NCBI RefSeq assembly: GCF_003194605.1
Contig: NZ_QHKY01000001.1
Location: 248,001 to 312,000 of the forward strand
Direction: 5' to 3'
DNA length: 64,000 nt
Source of the DNA: Nocardioides gilvus
Lineage (GTDB): Bacteria > Actinomycetota > Actinomycetes > Propionibacteriales > Nocardioidaceae
The number at the start of each line of letters is the position of its first letter. Positions within the stretch are counted from its first letter, which is position 1. A model generated the notes under the pieces. That model was given only the letters and a program-made list of their open reading frames with translations, had not been told where the DNA came from and made no database searches. The position numbers and the translations under genes are program-made. Below, piece by piece: positions 47,680-57,051 of the stretch.

Positions 47680-48507
47680 TCAGAACATCAGCGTGGAGAA
47701 GCGGGCCGTCTCCACGAAGCCGACTCGTTCGTAGACACGCCGAGCGCCAGTGTTCCACTCGTTGACGTAGAGCGCGACCACGGGCGCGATCTCCTCCCGT
47801 ACGGCTTCGGCCACCGCCGCCATCCCCGCGCTCGCCAGGCCTCGGCCGCGCAGCTCGGGCGGGACCCAGACCCCCTGGACCTGGGCGGCGTACGGCGACG
47901 CGCAGGCCACCTCCGCCTTGAAGAGCAGACGACCGTCGTCGTCGAACCTGACGAACGACCACCGCCGTCCGATCAACTGCTTGACCCGGGCGCGGTAGAG
48001 CTCGGCACCCCCGGCGACCTCGGGCGAGGTGCCGACCTCCTCGGTGTACATCGCCACGCAGGCCGGGTAGAGCACCTCGAGATCCGCCATCGTGCTGACG
48101 CGCACCCAGGGGTCGGGGTCGATCCTCGACGGGCCCACGTACTCCAGGTGGGGCTGCTGCCAGCGGGCGTCACGCGGGGTCCCCCACGCGCCGTCCAGCT
48201 CGTCCACGAACCAGCCCACCGCGTCGCTGAGCCCGACGATCGTCGTCGGCCGCCGCCGCTGCTCCCGTGCGTGACGGGCGAACACGCGCGCCGACTCCTC
48301 GTCGCACCCGACGGGCACCAGATTGGCGGCCGCGTGGCACGCTGCCACCAACTCTCCGTCGACGAACCGGCCCCACACCTCCCCGCCCAACCAGCGCGGC
48401 TCGAGGGCCGTGCTGCGAGCCCGGTACTCGGCGAAGACGTTGACCGTCGGATCCTGCGCCGAGAGGGCCAGGAACGCTGCGAGGTCGGCGCGACCCAGGA
48501 CGCGCAC
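47680..48507 (-). CDS. GNAT-family acetyltransferase with N-terminal extension
   Basis: A 275-residue protein whose second half is a GNAT domain (VQGVWVPPELRGRGLASAGMAAVAEAV with the RGRGLA loop, and LYVNEWNTGARRVYERVGFVETARFSTLMF). The first half (VLGRADLAAFLALSAQDPTVNVFAEYRARS...EPRWLGGEVWGRFVDGELVAACHAAANLVPV) is the DUF4081-type domain. This is a known actinobacterial gene type between ispG and proS. Start GTG 48507. Substrate unknown. Confidence 0.88.
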   Translation of the reverse strand: MRVLGRADLAAFLALSAQDPTVNVFAEYRARSTALEPRWLGGEVWGRFVDGELVAACHAAANLVPVGCDEESARVFARHAREQRRRPTTIVGLSDAVGWFVDELDGAWGTPRDARWQQPHLEYVGPSRIDPDPWVRVSTMADLEVLYPACVAMYTEEVGTSPEVAGGAELYRARVKQLIGRRWSFVRFDDDGRLLFKAEVACASPYAAQVQGVWVPPELRGRGLASAGMAAVAEAVREEIAPVVALYVNEWNTGARRVYERVGFVETARFSTLMF

Positions 48508-48518
48508 GTGCTCGCTGC

Positions 48519-49670
48519 TCAGGAGACCGAGACCTCCGCAGCAGCACCCTCGACGGCCTCCATGCCCTCGGCGATGCGCATGGCCTCCTCGATCAGGGTC
48601 TCCACGATCATCGACTCGGGGACGGTCTTGATGACCTCGCCCTTCACGAAGATCTGGCCCTTGCCGTTGCCGGAGGCGACCCCCAGGTCGGCCTCACGGG
48701 CCTCACCGGGTCCGTTGACCACGCACCCCATGACGGCCACCCGCAACGGCACCTCCATGCCCTCGAGACCGGCCGTGACCTGCTCGGCGAGGGTGTAGAC
48801 ATCGACCTGGGCACGGCCACAGCTGGGGCAGGAGACGATCTCGAGCTTGCGCTCACGCAGGTTCAACGACTGCAGGATCTGCAGGCCGACCTTGACCTCC
48901 TCGACCGGCGGGGCCGAGAGAGAGACCCGGATGGTGTCGCCGATGCCTCGTCCCAGCAGCGCCCCGAAGGCGGTGGCCGACTTGATGGTGCCCTGGAAGG
49001 CCGGCCCGGCCTCGGTGACGCCCAGGTGCAGGGGCCAGTCACCGCGCTCGGCAAGCATCTCGTAGGCGCGCACCATCACGACGGGGTCGCTGTGCTTCAC
49101 CGAGATCTTGAAGTCGTGGAAGTCGTGCTCCTCGAAGAGGCCGGCCTCCCACACGGCCGACTCGACGAGAGCCTCCGGGGTGGCCTTGCCGTACTTCTCG
49201 AGCAGCCGCTTGTCCAACGAACCTGCGTTGACGCCGATCCGGATCGAGGTGCCGCGGTCCTTGGCGGCCTTCGCGATCTGCTTGACCTGGTCGTCGAACT
49301 GGCGGATGTTGCCCGGGTTGACCCGGACAGCCGCACAGCCGGCGTCGATGGCCGCGTAGACGTACTTCGGCTGGAAGTGGATGTCAGCGATCACCGGGAT
49401 CTGCGACTTGGCCGCGATCGCGGGCAGCGCCTCGGCGTCGTCGGTGCTCGGGCAGGCGACGCGGACGATGTCGCATCCGGCGGCGGTCAACTCGGCGATC
49501 TGCTGCAGGGTCGAGTTGATGTCCGAGGTCAGTGTGGTGGTCATCGACTGGACGGAGATCTGGTGGTCGCTGCCGACCCCGACCGACCCCACCTTGATCT
49601 GTCGGGTCTTGCGACGCGGAGCCAGGACCGGGGGCGGAAGTGCGGGCATGCCCAGACCGATGGAAGTCAT
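48519..49670 (-). CDS. ispG: 4-hydroxy-3-methylbut-2-enyl diphosphate synthase
   Basis: A [4Fe-4S] enzyme of the MEP isoprenoid pathway, converting MEcPP to HMBPP. ATG 49670 gives 383 residues. The TIM barrel begins at [25 protein letters not shown]; the iron-sulfur region near the C-terminus has [19 protein letters not shown] and [20 protein letters not shown]. The frame extends to 50018 into the protease gene. It is the last of dxr-rip-ispG, with dxr encoding an earlier step of the same pathway. erpA elsewhere in the window could supply its cluster. Confidence 0.96.
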   Translation of the reverse strand: MTSIGLGMPALPPPVLAPRRKTRQIKVGSVGVGSDHQISVQSMTTTLTSDINSTLQQIAELTAAGCDIVRVACPSTDDAEALPAIAAKSQIPVIADIHFQPKYVYAAIDAGCAAVRVNPGNIRQFDDQVKQIAKAAKDRGTSIRIGVNAGSLDKRLLEKYGKATPEALVESAVWEAGLFEEHDFHDFKISVKHSDPVVMVRAYEMLAERGDWPLHLGVTEAGPAFQGTIKSATAFGALLGRGIGDTIRVSLSAPPVEEVKVGLQILQSLNLRERKLEIVSCPSCGRAQVDVYTLAEQVTAGLEGMEVPLRVAVMGCVVNGPGEAREADLGVASGNGKGQIFVKGEVIKTVPESMIVETLIEEAMRIAEGMEAVEGAAAEVSVS

Positions 49671-49729
49671 GAGGCCAAGGTTACTGCCGAAGCGGTGACC
49701 GTTCCCCATCCGGTGCGTGGCAGATGGGC

Positions 49730-51079
49730 TCAGCCGTCGAGACGGACCGGCACCACGAGGTCGCCGACGATCAGGACCACACCCATCACGAGCAGTGACA
49801 TGCCGACGACGTAGGCGACAGGCAGCAGTTTGGCGACGTCGAAGTGACCGGGGTCCGGACGCCGGAACAGCTTGGCCAGGCCCCGACGTACTGCTTCGTA
49901 CAGGGCTCCCGCGATGTGTCCGCCGTCGAGCGGAAGCAGAGGTACGAAGTTGAAGATGCCGATGAAGAAGTTGAAGCCGGCGATGAGCATCAGCAGGTAG
50001 GCGCCCTTGTCGGCCCACTCGATCACGTCGTGGGACACCGCCTCACCGGCCAGGCGACCTCCGCCGACGATGGAGACCGGACCCATCGGGTCGCGATCCT
50101 CGAGGCCGACGATCGCCTTCCCGACTGCCCACACCTTGGCGGGCAGGTCGACCAGCGCGTTCAGGGTGCGCACCGTCATCGTCCCCATCTGGTCCAGGGT
50201 GTAGAGCACACCGCCGGTCTGCAGCGAGGTCGTCGGGCTGATTCCGAGGAAGCCCACCTGGACCAGCGTCGCGTCGTCGGCCGACGTGGGACGAGCAGCG
50301 ACCGTGGTGTTGGTGACCACCGTCTGCTCGGCCCCGTCGCGTCGGATCACGATCTCGGCCCGGCCGTCGTCGTTGGCGCGAATGGTCTCCTGGAGGGACT
50401 CCCAGTCGGCGGCGGGGACGCCGTTGAAGGAGAGGATCTCGTCACCCGGCTCAATGCCAGCTGCGCGAGCCGGCGCGACCGGATCCTGGGGCGTGCAGAC
50501 CCGCTCGTTCTCGGCGGCCGGCACGACACAGGCGGAGACGTCGGCGACCACCGGGTCCACCCGGATGTCGGTGGAGTTGCCGTAGGTCGCGAAGAGCGGG
50601 GCGAAGATGGCGAACGCGATCGCGATGTTGACCGCGGGGCCGGCGGCCATCACGGTCACCTTCTTCCACCACGCCATGCGGTAGAAGAGGCGGCTCTCGT
50701 CCTCGGCGGTGATCGTCTCCCACTCGGCGGTGCGGGCGTCGGAGACCAGTTGGGTGAACATGCCGGTGTTGGACTTGCGGATCCGGTGGATCGGCTCTCC
50801 GGCCTCGTCGAAGCCCACGGGCTCCGCGATCTCCTCCGCACCGGGAGGAAGCATGCCCACGATCTTCACGAAGCCGCCCAGAGGAATGGCCTTGAGGCCG
50901 TACTCCGTCTCGCCGACCTGCTTGCTCCACACGGTGGGCCCGAAGCCGACGAAGTACTGCGTGACCTTGCCGCCGAACTTCTTGGCGAACACCATGTGCC
51001 CGACCTCGTGCAGGGCGATCGAGATCACCAACGCGAGGGCGAAGATCACCACCCCGAGGGCGTAGAGCAGAACGGTCAT
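49730..51079 (-). CDS. site-2 zinc metalloprotease (Rip1/RseP type)
   Basis: A 449-residue intramembrane protease of family M50. The zinc site HEVGH is at residues 24-28 in the first helix; a PDZ domain follows ([28 protein letters not shown]), and the second zinc-site motif is [16 protein letters not shown] near residue 385. It cleaves membrane-bound anti-sigma factors in related bacteria. ATG 51079 overlaps the dxr stop by four bases. Grouping with dxr and ispG is conserved in actinobacteria. Confidence 0.94.
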   Translation of the reverse strand: MTVLLYALGVVIFALALVISIALHEVGHMVFAKKFGGKVTQYFVGFGPTVWSKQVGETEYGLKAIPLGGFVKIVGMLPPGAEEIAEPVGFDEAGEPIHRIRKSNTGMFTQLVSDARTAEWETITAEDESRLFYRMAWWKKVTVMAAGPAVNIAIAFAIFAPLFATYGNSTDIRVDPVVADVSACVVPAAENERVCTPQDPVAPARAAGIEPGDEILSFNGVPAADWESLQETIRANDDGRAEIVIRRDGAEQTVVTNTTVAARPTSADDATLVQVGFLGISPTTSLQTGGVLYTLDQMGTMTVRTLNALVDLPAKVWAVGKAIVGLEDRDPMGPVSIVGGGRLAGEAVSHDVIEWADKGAYLLMLIAGFNFFIGIFNFVPLLPLDGGHIAGALYEAVRRGLAKLFRRPDPGHFDVAKLLPVAYVVGMSLLVMGVVLIVGDLVVPVRLDG

Positions 51080-52206
51080 CGGCGGTGCTTCTCCCCGTGC
51101 GTGGACGATTGCGTGGCGGCGACCAACCGGCCCGCTTCCTCGCGGGCCCAGGCGTCGGCAGCCAAGACCTCATCCAGCGTCAGGGGCTGCTCGTAGGAGC
51201 CTACGTCGTGCGCGGTCAGCGTGGCACCCACCACGTCAATGATGTCGACGAACCCGAGGTCGCCGTCACGGAACGCCTGCACACACACCTCGTTGGCCGC
51301 GTTGTAGACAGCAGGGGCCGTCCGGGCCTGTTCGCCGGCCCGGCGAGCCAGGGAGACCGCGGGGAAGGCTTCGTCGTCCAGCGGGATGAACTCCCACGTC
51401 TGCGCGGTCGTCCAGTCGACGCCGGGGGCGGCACCGGGCACGCGGTCGGGCCACGCCATACCGAGGGCGATCGGGATCAGCATCGTCGGCGGGCTGGCCT
51501 GGGCCAACGTCGAACCGTCGGTGAACTCGACCATCGAGTGCACGACCGAGGTGGGGTGCACGACGACCTCGATCCGGTCGAAGCCGATGTCGAAGAGCAG
51601 ATGGGCCTCGATCACCTCCAGGCCCTTGTTGACCAGGGTGGCCGAGTTGATCGTCACGACGGGACCCATGTCCCAGGTCGGATGGTTGAGGGCCTCCGCG
51701 AGCGTCACGTCGGCGAGTTGGTCGCGCGTACGTCCGCGGAACGGTCCCCCGGACGCAGTCAGGACGAGCTTCTCGACCTCGCCACCGCTCCCCGAACGCA
51801 GGCACTGGGCCAGGGCTGAGTGCTCGGAGTCGACCGGGACGATCTGGCCGGGGGCGGCTGCCCGCGTCACCACCTCACCGCCCATGATCAGCGACTCCTT
51901 GTTGGCCAGGGCGAGCACGTTGCCGGCCTCGAGGGCAGCCAGCGTCGGGCGGAGGCCCACCGCACCGGTGATGCCGTTGAGGACCACGGCAGCCTCCATG
52001 GAGGCCGCCTCGACGGAGGCCTCCTCCCCCAGGCCGGAGCGGACCGGGGAGAACTCGGCCACCTGAGCTTCGAAGAGCTCCCTGTTGCCGCCCCCCGCAG
52101 TCATTCCGACCACCCGGAACCTCTCCGGATTGGCCCGTACGATCTCGAGGGCCTGGGTGCCGATCGAACCAGTGCTGCCGAGGATGACCACGTCGCGTCG
52201 CTTCAC
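51076..52206 (-). CDS. dxr: 1-deoxy-D-xylulose 5-phosphate reductoisomerase
   Basis: First committed enzyme of the MEP pathway, making MEP with NADPH. The 376-residue protein has VVILGSTGSIGTQALEIV for NADPH, LANKESLIMGGE, and PVDSEHSALAQCL with the metal ligands, plus ASGGPFRGRTRDQL. GTG 52206 is the start, divergent from metZ over 87 bases. First gene of dxr-rip-ispG. Confidence 0.96.
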   Translation of the reverse strand: MKRRDVVILGSTGSIGTQALEIVRANPERFRVVGMTAGGGNRELFEAQVAEFSPVRSGLGEEASVEAASMEAAVVLNGITGAVGLRPTLAALEAGNVLALANKESLIMGGEVVTRAAAPGQIVPVDSEHSALAQCLRSGSGGEVEKLVLTASGGPFRGRTRDQLADVTLAEALNHPTWDMGPVVTINSATLVNKGLEVIEAHLLFDIGFDRIEVVVHPTSVVHSMVEFTDGSTLAQASPPTMLIPIALGMAWPDRVPGAAPGVDWTTAQTWEFIPLDDEAFPAVSLARRAGEQARTAPAVYNAANEVCVQAFRDGDLGFVDIIDVVGATLTAHDVGSYEQPLTLDEVLAADAWAREEAGRLVAATQSSTHGEKHRR

Positions 52207-52293
52207 CGCACCAGTGTCTCAGGCGTGGGCGCCGAAGTATCGCCTCGCACACCGACGTGGGTTCTCCTGCTCGAGGTGTGGCAATCTCGTGAC

Positions 52294-53490
52294 ATGAGTG
52301 ATGAGCGACCCACGTCCCACTGGCACCCGGCCACCCAGGCCGTACGAGCTGGACTGGCGCGCACCGGCTTCGACGAGACCTCCGAGGGACTCTTCCTCAC
52401 CAGTGGCTACGTCTTTCCCACCGCCCAGGCGGCGGCCGACACCTTCGCCGGTGACCTGGTGCACGACGTCTACTCCCGTTACACCAACCCGACCGTGCGC
52501 ATGTTCGAGGACCGTCTGGCCGCGCTCGAGGGTGCCGAGGCGTGCCGCGCCACTGCTTCCGGGATGGCAGCGGTCTTCGCTGCTCTGGTCGGCGCCTGCC
52601 GTGCGGGCGACCGGGTGGTCGCCTCCCGTTCCATGTTCGGCGCCTGCCTCGTGGTGGTCAACGAGTACCTGCCGCGCTGGGGCATCGAGACCGTCCTGGT
52701 CGACCCCACCGACAACGCAGCCTGGGCCGAGGCCCTCTCGGTGCCGACGAAGGCGGTCTTCTTCGAGACCCCGTCCAACCCGATGCTGGAACTGGTCGAC
52801 ATCGCCGCGGTCTCCGAATTGGCGCACGCCGCCGGCGCGCTGGTGATCGTGGACAACGTCTTCGGCACCCCGGTCTTCTCCCGACCGCTGGACCACGGGG
52901 CCGACGTCGTCGTCTACTCCGCCACCAAGCACATCGACGGTCAGGGTCGGGTGATGGGCGGCGCGGTGCTGGGGCCGCAGGAGTTCATCAAGGACGAGAT
53001 CGAGATGATCCTGCGCAACCTGGGCCCCTCGCTCTCCCCCTTCAACGCCTGGGTGCTGCTCAAGGGACTGGAGACCCTGGACCTGCGGGTGCGCCAGATG
53101 GCTGCGAACACCGAGACGATCGCGCGCATGCTCGAGGAGCACCCGCGGGTCACGAAGGTGATGCACCCCCTGCTCGACTCCTTCGCCCAGAAGGAGTTGG
53201 TCGCACGTCAGATGACCGGGGGCGGCACCGTCGTCACCCTCCAGGTCGACGGCGGCCAGGCCGAGGCCTTCGCGTTCATGGACGCGCTCGAGGTCTTCGA
53301 CATCTCCAACAATCTCGGCGACGCGAAGTCACTGGTGACCCACCCGGCCACCACGACCCACCGCCGGATCGGCCCCGAGGGACGAGCAGCCGCGGGCATC
53401 ACCGACGGCACCGTGCGTCTCTCCGTCGGTCTGGAGGACGTCCGTGACCTGGTCGCCGACCTCGAGCAGGCCCTGAGCGCGTTGGACTGA
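52294..53490 (+). CDS. metZ: O-succinylhomoserine sulfhydrylase
   Basis: A PLP enzyme of the Cys/Met metabolism family, forming homocysteine from an activated homoserine and sulfide. ATG 52294 gives 398 residues. Motifs: SGYVFPTAQAAADTF, YSRYTNPTVRMFEDRLAALEGAE, ATASGMAAVFAALV, and the PLP lysine in YSATKHIDGQGR. MetZ is favoured over cystathionine enzymes because of the LFLTSGYVF and GDLVHDVYSRY pattern, but the distinction is not absolute. The frame extends to 51820, antisense to dxr. The 3' end, stop included, is duplicated 28 bases further on. Confidence 0.9.
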   Translation: MSDERPTSHWHPATQAVRAGLARTGFDETSEGLFLTSGYVFPTAQAAADTFAGDLVHDVYSRYTNPTVRMFEDRLAALEGAEACRATASGMAAVFAALVGACRAGDRVVASRSMFGACLVVVNEYLPRWGIETVLVDPTDNAAWAEALSVPTKAVFFETPSNPMLELVDIAAVSELAHAAGALVIVDNVFGTPVFSRPLDHGADVVVYSATKHIDGQGRVMGGAVLGPQEFIKDEIEMILRNLGPSLSPFNAWVLLKGLETLDLRVRQMAANTETIARMLEEHPRVTKVMHPLLDSFAQKELVARQMTGGGTVVTLQVDGGQAEAFAFMDALEVFDISNNLGDAKSLVTHPATTTHRRIGPEGRAAAGITDGTVRLSVGLEDVRDLVADLEQALSALD

Positions 53491-53518
53491 ACGTGTGGGA
53501 CTGAGCGCGTTGGACTGA
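53473..53518. repeat. 18-base direct repeat of the metZ 3' end
   Basis: The sequence ctgagcgcgttggactga occurs at 53473-53490, where it is the last five sense codons plus the TGA of metZ, and again at 53501-53518 with ten bases between the copies. Confidence 0.95.
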
Positions 53519-53531
53519 GCCAGTACGTCGG

Positions 53532-53559
53532 GCGCGCTGGGCTGCTGAGCCCGGCGCGT
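53532..53559. terminator. bidirectional hairpin terminator
   Basis: GCGCGCTGGGCT pairs with AGCCCGGCGCGT (12 positions, two wobble-type mismatches) with loop GCTG, between the convergent metZ and prpE genes. It ends five bases before the prpE stop. Confidence 0.7.
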
Positions 53560-53564
53560 CGGGT

Positions 53565-55448
53565 CTACTCGCCGCGCAGGACGGGGCGCAGGGTGTCGAG
53601 GACGCCCTCGTCCTCGATGGTGCTGGGCACCGGGGTCTCCTTGCCGTCCGCGATCTCGCGCATCGTGCGACGCAGGATCTTGCCGCTCCGGGTCTTGGGC
53701 AACCCGCCGACCACCACGACCTCCTTGAACGCCGCGACCGCGCCGATCTCGGAGCGCACCAGGGCCACGAGCTCTTCCCGGATGTCGTCGGGGTCGGCCT
53801 CCACGCCGCTCTTGAGGACGACGAAGCCGCGGGGGAGCTGTCCCTTCATCGGATCGGCGACCCCGATCACCGCACACTCCGCCACGGCGGGGTGCTGCGA
53901 GATGACCTCCTCCATCGATCCGGTCGAGAGTCGATGCCCGGCGACGTTGATCACGTCGTCGGTGCGGCCCATCACGTAGAGGTAGCCGTCGGGATCGACG
54001 TACCCGCCGTCACCGGAGAGGTAGAAGCCGTCGAAGGTGGAGAGGTAGGAGGAGACGTACCGGTCATCGTCCCCCCACAGGGTCGCCAGGGTGCCGGGCG
54101 GCATCGGCAGTTTGATGCAGATCGCACCCTCGGTGCCGGGCGGCACCTCCGTCCCTGCCCCGTCGAGGACACGGACGTCGAAGCCGGGGACCGCGACCGA
54201 CGGCGAGCCGGGCTTGATCTCCATCGGCTCGAGACCGCGCAGGTTGGAGGCGATCGGCCACCCGGTCTCGGTCTGCCACCAGTTGTCGACCACCGGGACG
54301 CCGAGCTTCTCCCCCGCCCATGCCCAGGTGTCGGGATCGAGCCGCTCACCGGCGAGGAAGAGAGTCTCCAGGCTGGAGATGTCGTGCTCGGCGACCAAGG
54401 ACCCGTCGGGGTCCTCCTTCTTGATCGCCCGGATCGCGGTCGGTGCGGTGAAGAGCGCCTTCACCCGGTGCTCGTCGATCACCCGCCAGAACGCGCCGGC
54501 GTCCGGGGTGCCGACCGGCTTGCCCTCGTACAGGACCGTCGTGGCCCCGCTGATGAGCGGGCCGTAGACGATGTAGGAGTGGCCCACCACCCAGCCGACG
54601 TCGGAAGCCGCCCACCACACGTCTCCTGCGTCGCAGCCGTAGATGTTCGGGAACGACCACGCCATCGCGACCGCATGACCGCCGTTGTCGCGCACGATCC
54701 CCTTCGGCTTGCCCGTCGTCCCGGAGGTGTAGAGCACGTACAGCGGGTCGGTTGCCTTGACCTCGACGCAGCCTGCCGGGTCCGACCGCCCGACGTGCAT
54801 GGCGACGTCCCAGTCGACGTCACGGCCCTCGACCAGCGTCGCCTCGGCCTGGGGGCGCTGCTTGACCACGACTGCAGCGGGCACGTGGGTGGCCAGCTCC
54901 AAGGCCTTGTCGAGCATCGGCTTGTACTCGATGACCCGGGACGGCTCGATCCCGCAGCTGGCGCTGACCACGACGGTGGGGGCCGCGTCGTCGATGCGGA
55001 TCGCGAGCTCGTGGGGGGCGAACCCACCGAAGACCACCGAGTGCACCGCGCCGATCCGGGCACACGCCAGCATGGCGATCACGGCCTCGGGGATCATCGG
55101 CATGTAAATCACGACGCGGTCGCCCTGCTCCACGCCCAGGTTCTGCAGCACACCGGCGAAGGCAGCCACCTCGGTGAGGAGTTGGGCGTAGGTGTAGGAG
55201 CGCTTGTTGCCGGTGACCGCGGAGTCGTAGATCAGCGCGGTGCGCTCCGCGGCACCCTTGATGACGTGGCGGTCCAGAGCGTTGTAGCAGGTGTTGAGGG
55301 TGCCGTCGGGAAACCACCGGTGGAACGGCGCACCGCTCGAGTCGAGGATCTGCTTCGGCTTGCGGAACCAGTCCACGAGCCCGGCCTGGGTGGCCCAGAA
55401 GGCTTCAGGGTCGCTGACCGACTGCTGGTACGCCTCGCGATAATCCAT
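53565..55448 (-). CDS. prpE: propionyl-CoA synthetase (acetyl-CoA synthetase family)
   Basis: Activates a short-chain acid with ATP and CoA. ATG 55448 gives 627 residues. Motifs: YVLYTSGTTGKPKGIVRDNGGH, DNWWQTETGWPIASNL, SGDGGYVDPDGYLYVMGRTDDVINVAGHRLSTGSME, and the acetylatable lysine in KTRSGKILRRTMREI. Residues such as DYREAYQQSVSDPEAFWATQAGLVDW at the start and the DVGWVVGHSYIVYGPLISG region are characteristic of PrpE rather than Acs. The frame extends to 55664. No prp genes are adjacent. Confidence 0.92.
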   Translation of the reverse strand: MDYREAYQQSVSDPEAFWATQAGLVDWFRKPKQILDSSGAPFHRWFPDGTLNTCYNALDRHVIKGAAERTALIYDSAVTGNKRSYTYAQLLTEVAAFAGVLQNLGVEQGDRVVIYMPMIPEAVIAMLACARIGAVHSVVFGGFAPHELAIRIDDAAPTVVVSASCGIEPSRVIEYKPMLDKALELATHVPAAVVVKQRPQAEATLVEGRDVDWDVAMHVGRSDPAGCVEVKATDPLYVLYTSGTTGKPKGIVRDNGGHAVAMAWSFPNIYGCDAGDVWWAASDVGWVVGHSYIVYGPLISGATTVLYEGKPVGTPDAGAFWRVIDEHRVKALFTAPTAIRAIKKEDPDGSLVAEHDISSLETLFLAGERLDPDTWAWAGEKLGVPVVDNWWQTETGWPIASNLRGLEPMEIKPGSPSVAVPGFDVRVLDGAGTEVPPGTEGAICIKLPMPPGTLATLWGDDDRYVSSYLSTFDGFYLSGDGGYVDPDGYLYVMGRTDDVINVAGHRLSTGSMEEVISQHPAVAECAVIGVADPMKGQLPRGFVVLKSGVEADPDDIREELVALVRSEIGAVAAFKEVVVVGGLPKTRSGKILRRTMREIADGKETPVPSTIEDEGVLDTLRPVLRGE

Positions 55449-55527
55449 GTGCCCATCGTGCCCTCCTCGTGGGACGAGCGACACCCTCACCGCCGAAACG
55501 TCGCGTGCGCGCGACGAACGGGCAGGT

Positions 55528-56979
55528 TCAACCGGTGGCCGGTCCGGAGACAGCCAGCCCGTTGTCAGCCGTGCGCGCGGGACGACGCGGCGTCCGCAAC
55601 CATGCGTCGAAGAAGGAGTCCAGGTCCTGACCGCTGACGCTGGCCGCCATCTTCTCGAAGGCACGTCCGGTCGCGGTCGAATTGCGGTGCTCGGCGAGCC
55701 ACGTCCTCAGGAGCGTCCAGAAGTCTCGCTCGCCGATCCTGTTGCGCAGTGCCTGCATGGTCATGCCGCCGCGCACGTAGACCGCGTCCGCGAAGAGCCG
55801 CGAGGGGCCCGGGTCGCCGATCCGGATCCGCCACATCGGGTGGCCGGGCCCGTACGAGCCCCACTCCTGGTCCAGCCACGCCTCGGCGTCGATTCCTCGG
55901 GTCCGCTCGTCGGAGCGCAGCTCCATGAAGGTGGCGGCCCCTTCGTTCAGCCAGATGTCGCGCCAACGTCGCAGGGAGACGCTGTCTCCGAACCACTGGT
56001 GCGCCAACTCATGGACCACCAACCACTCCTCGTCCCGGGCCAGGCCGGCGTAGACGGGTCGGGTCTGGTTCTCCAGGGCGAAGCCGAGGTCCAGGGAGGT
56101 CACCACGCCCCCGGTCGTCTCGAAGGGATAGGGACCGAGGTCCTTCTCGAGCCTGGCCACCACTGTTGCGCCGCGACGCAGCTGCCGCAGGGCAACGCGC
56201 TGCTGGGACCTGCCCAGTCGCTGCGAGACGGCGTTCAACCAAGGGCGACCCGCCCGCTCCCCCTTCTCGATGGTGAAGTCCCCCGCCACGAAGTAGGCCA
56301 GGTAGGTGGCCATCGGATCACGGGAACGCCAGTGCCAGGTCGCGGTCCTGGACCGCTTGACCTTGCGTACGAGGTGTCCGTTGGAGATGACCTCCTTGCC
56401 GCGCGGCACGGTCACCGCGATCTCGAAGGTCGCCTTGTCGCTGGGGTGGTCGTTCGCCGGGAACCACAACGCGGCCACGTGCGGCTGGTTGACCGCCGCC
56501 ACCTCGTGCCTGGTGGCGGCCCAGCTCTTCTCCCCGCGGTAGGAGACCTCCCCGGGACGGCCGCGGTAACGGACGACCACCTTGACCGGGACCCCGGCCT
56601 GGAGACGCTTAGCGGGCCTGATGACCAACTCGTGCTTGCCGTCCCTGCGGTGCCGGGCGGGCCTTCCGTCGACCGACACCCCGGTGGCACGCAGAAGCAG
56701 GTCCAGGTTGAAACGTGCGAGGTCGACAGTCGGCACCAGGGTGAGGACGGCGCGCCCCTCGAGCCGACGTGACGAGAAGCTGTACCGGACCCGTACGTCG
56801 TAGTGGGTGACGTCGACACCACCGTTGCCGTCCAGCGGGAAGTAGGAGTCTCCGATCCCGCGAGCTCCCGTCCCCGGCCCGGCAGCGCCCAGGACAGGTG
56901 CGCACAGCCCGATCAGGACTGCGGCGACGCACCCCAGCGCCATCGCCTTCAACCGCACTGCCCCAGTCATCATGTTCAC
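55528..56979 (-). CDS. secreted M1-family zinc aminopeptidase
   Basis: A 483-residue exported metallopeptidase. The signal peptide is at the N-terminus (VRLKAMALGCVAAVLIGLCAPVLGAAG). The substrate motif reads GFALENQT (GAMEN-like), the zinc motif VVHELAHQWFGDS lies near residues 320-332, and the third ligand and catalytic region WLNEGAATFMEL about 18 residues on. It lacks the long C-terminal domain of full-size M1 enzymes, as is common in short secreted forms. GTG 56979 is chosen for spacing to GGGAG; ATGs two and three codons later are possible. Confidence 0.92.
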   Translation of the reverse strand: MNMMTGAVRLKAMALGCVAAVLIGLCAPVLGAAGPGTGARGIGDSYFPLDGNGGVDVTHYDVRVRYSFSSRRLEGRAVLTLVPTVDLARFNLDLLLRATGVSVDGRPARHRRDGKHELVIRPAKRLQAGVPVKVVVRYRGRPGEVSYRGEKSWAATRHEVAAVNQPHVAALWFPANDHPSDKATFEIAVTVPRGKEVISNGHLVRKVKRSRTATWHWRSRDPMATYLAYFVAGDFTIEKGERAGRPWLNAVSQRLGRSQQRVALRQLRRGATVVARLEKDLGPYPFETTGGVVTSLDLGFALENQTRPVYAGLARDEEWLVVHELAHQWFGDSVSLRRWRDIWLNEGAATFMELRSDERTRGIDAEAWLDQEWGSYGPGHPMWRIRIGDPGPSRLFADAVYVRGGMTMQALRNRIGERDFWTLLRTWLAEHRNSTATGRAFEKMAASVSGQDLDSFFDAWLRTPRRPARTADNGLAVSGPATG

Positions 56980-57051
56980 AAGGTAATCGCTCCCACCACG
57001 ACCGACCGCCCAAGGCCTGCGACGGACCCCGGAGGGCGCTAAGTTCCTCGG

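Noticed and set aside
49844..51196. 450-codon open frame on the plus strand
   Set aside because: Antisense to the site-2 protease, which has both zinc motifs.
52207..52293. SAM or other riboswitch upstream of metZ
   Set aside because: The divergent gap with dxr is only 87 bases and contains no recognisable riboswitch core.
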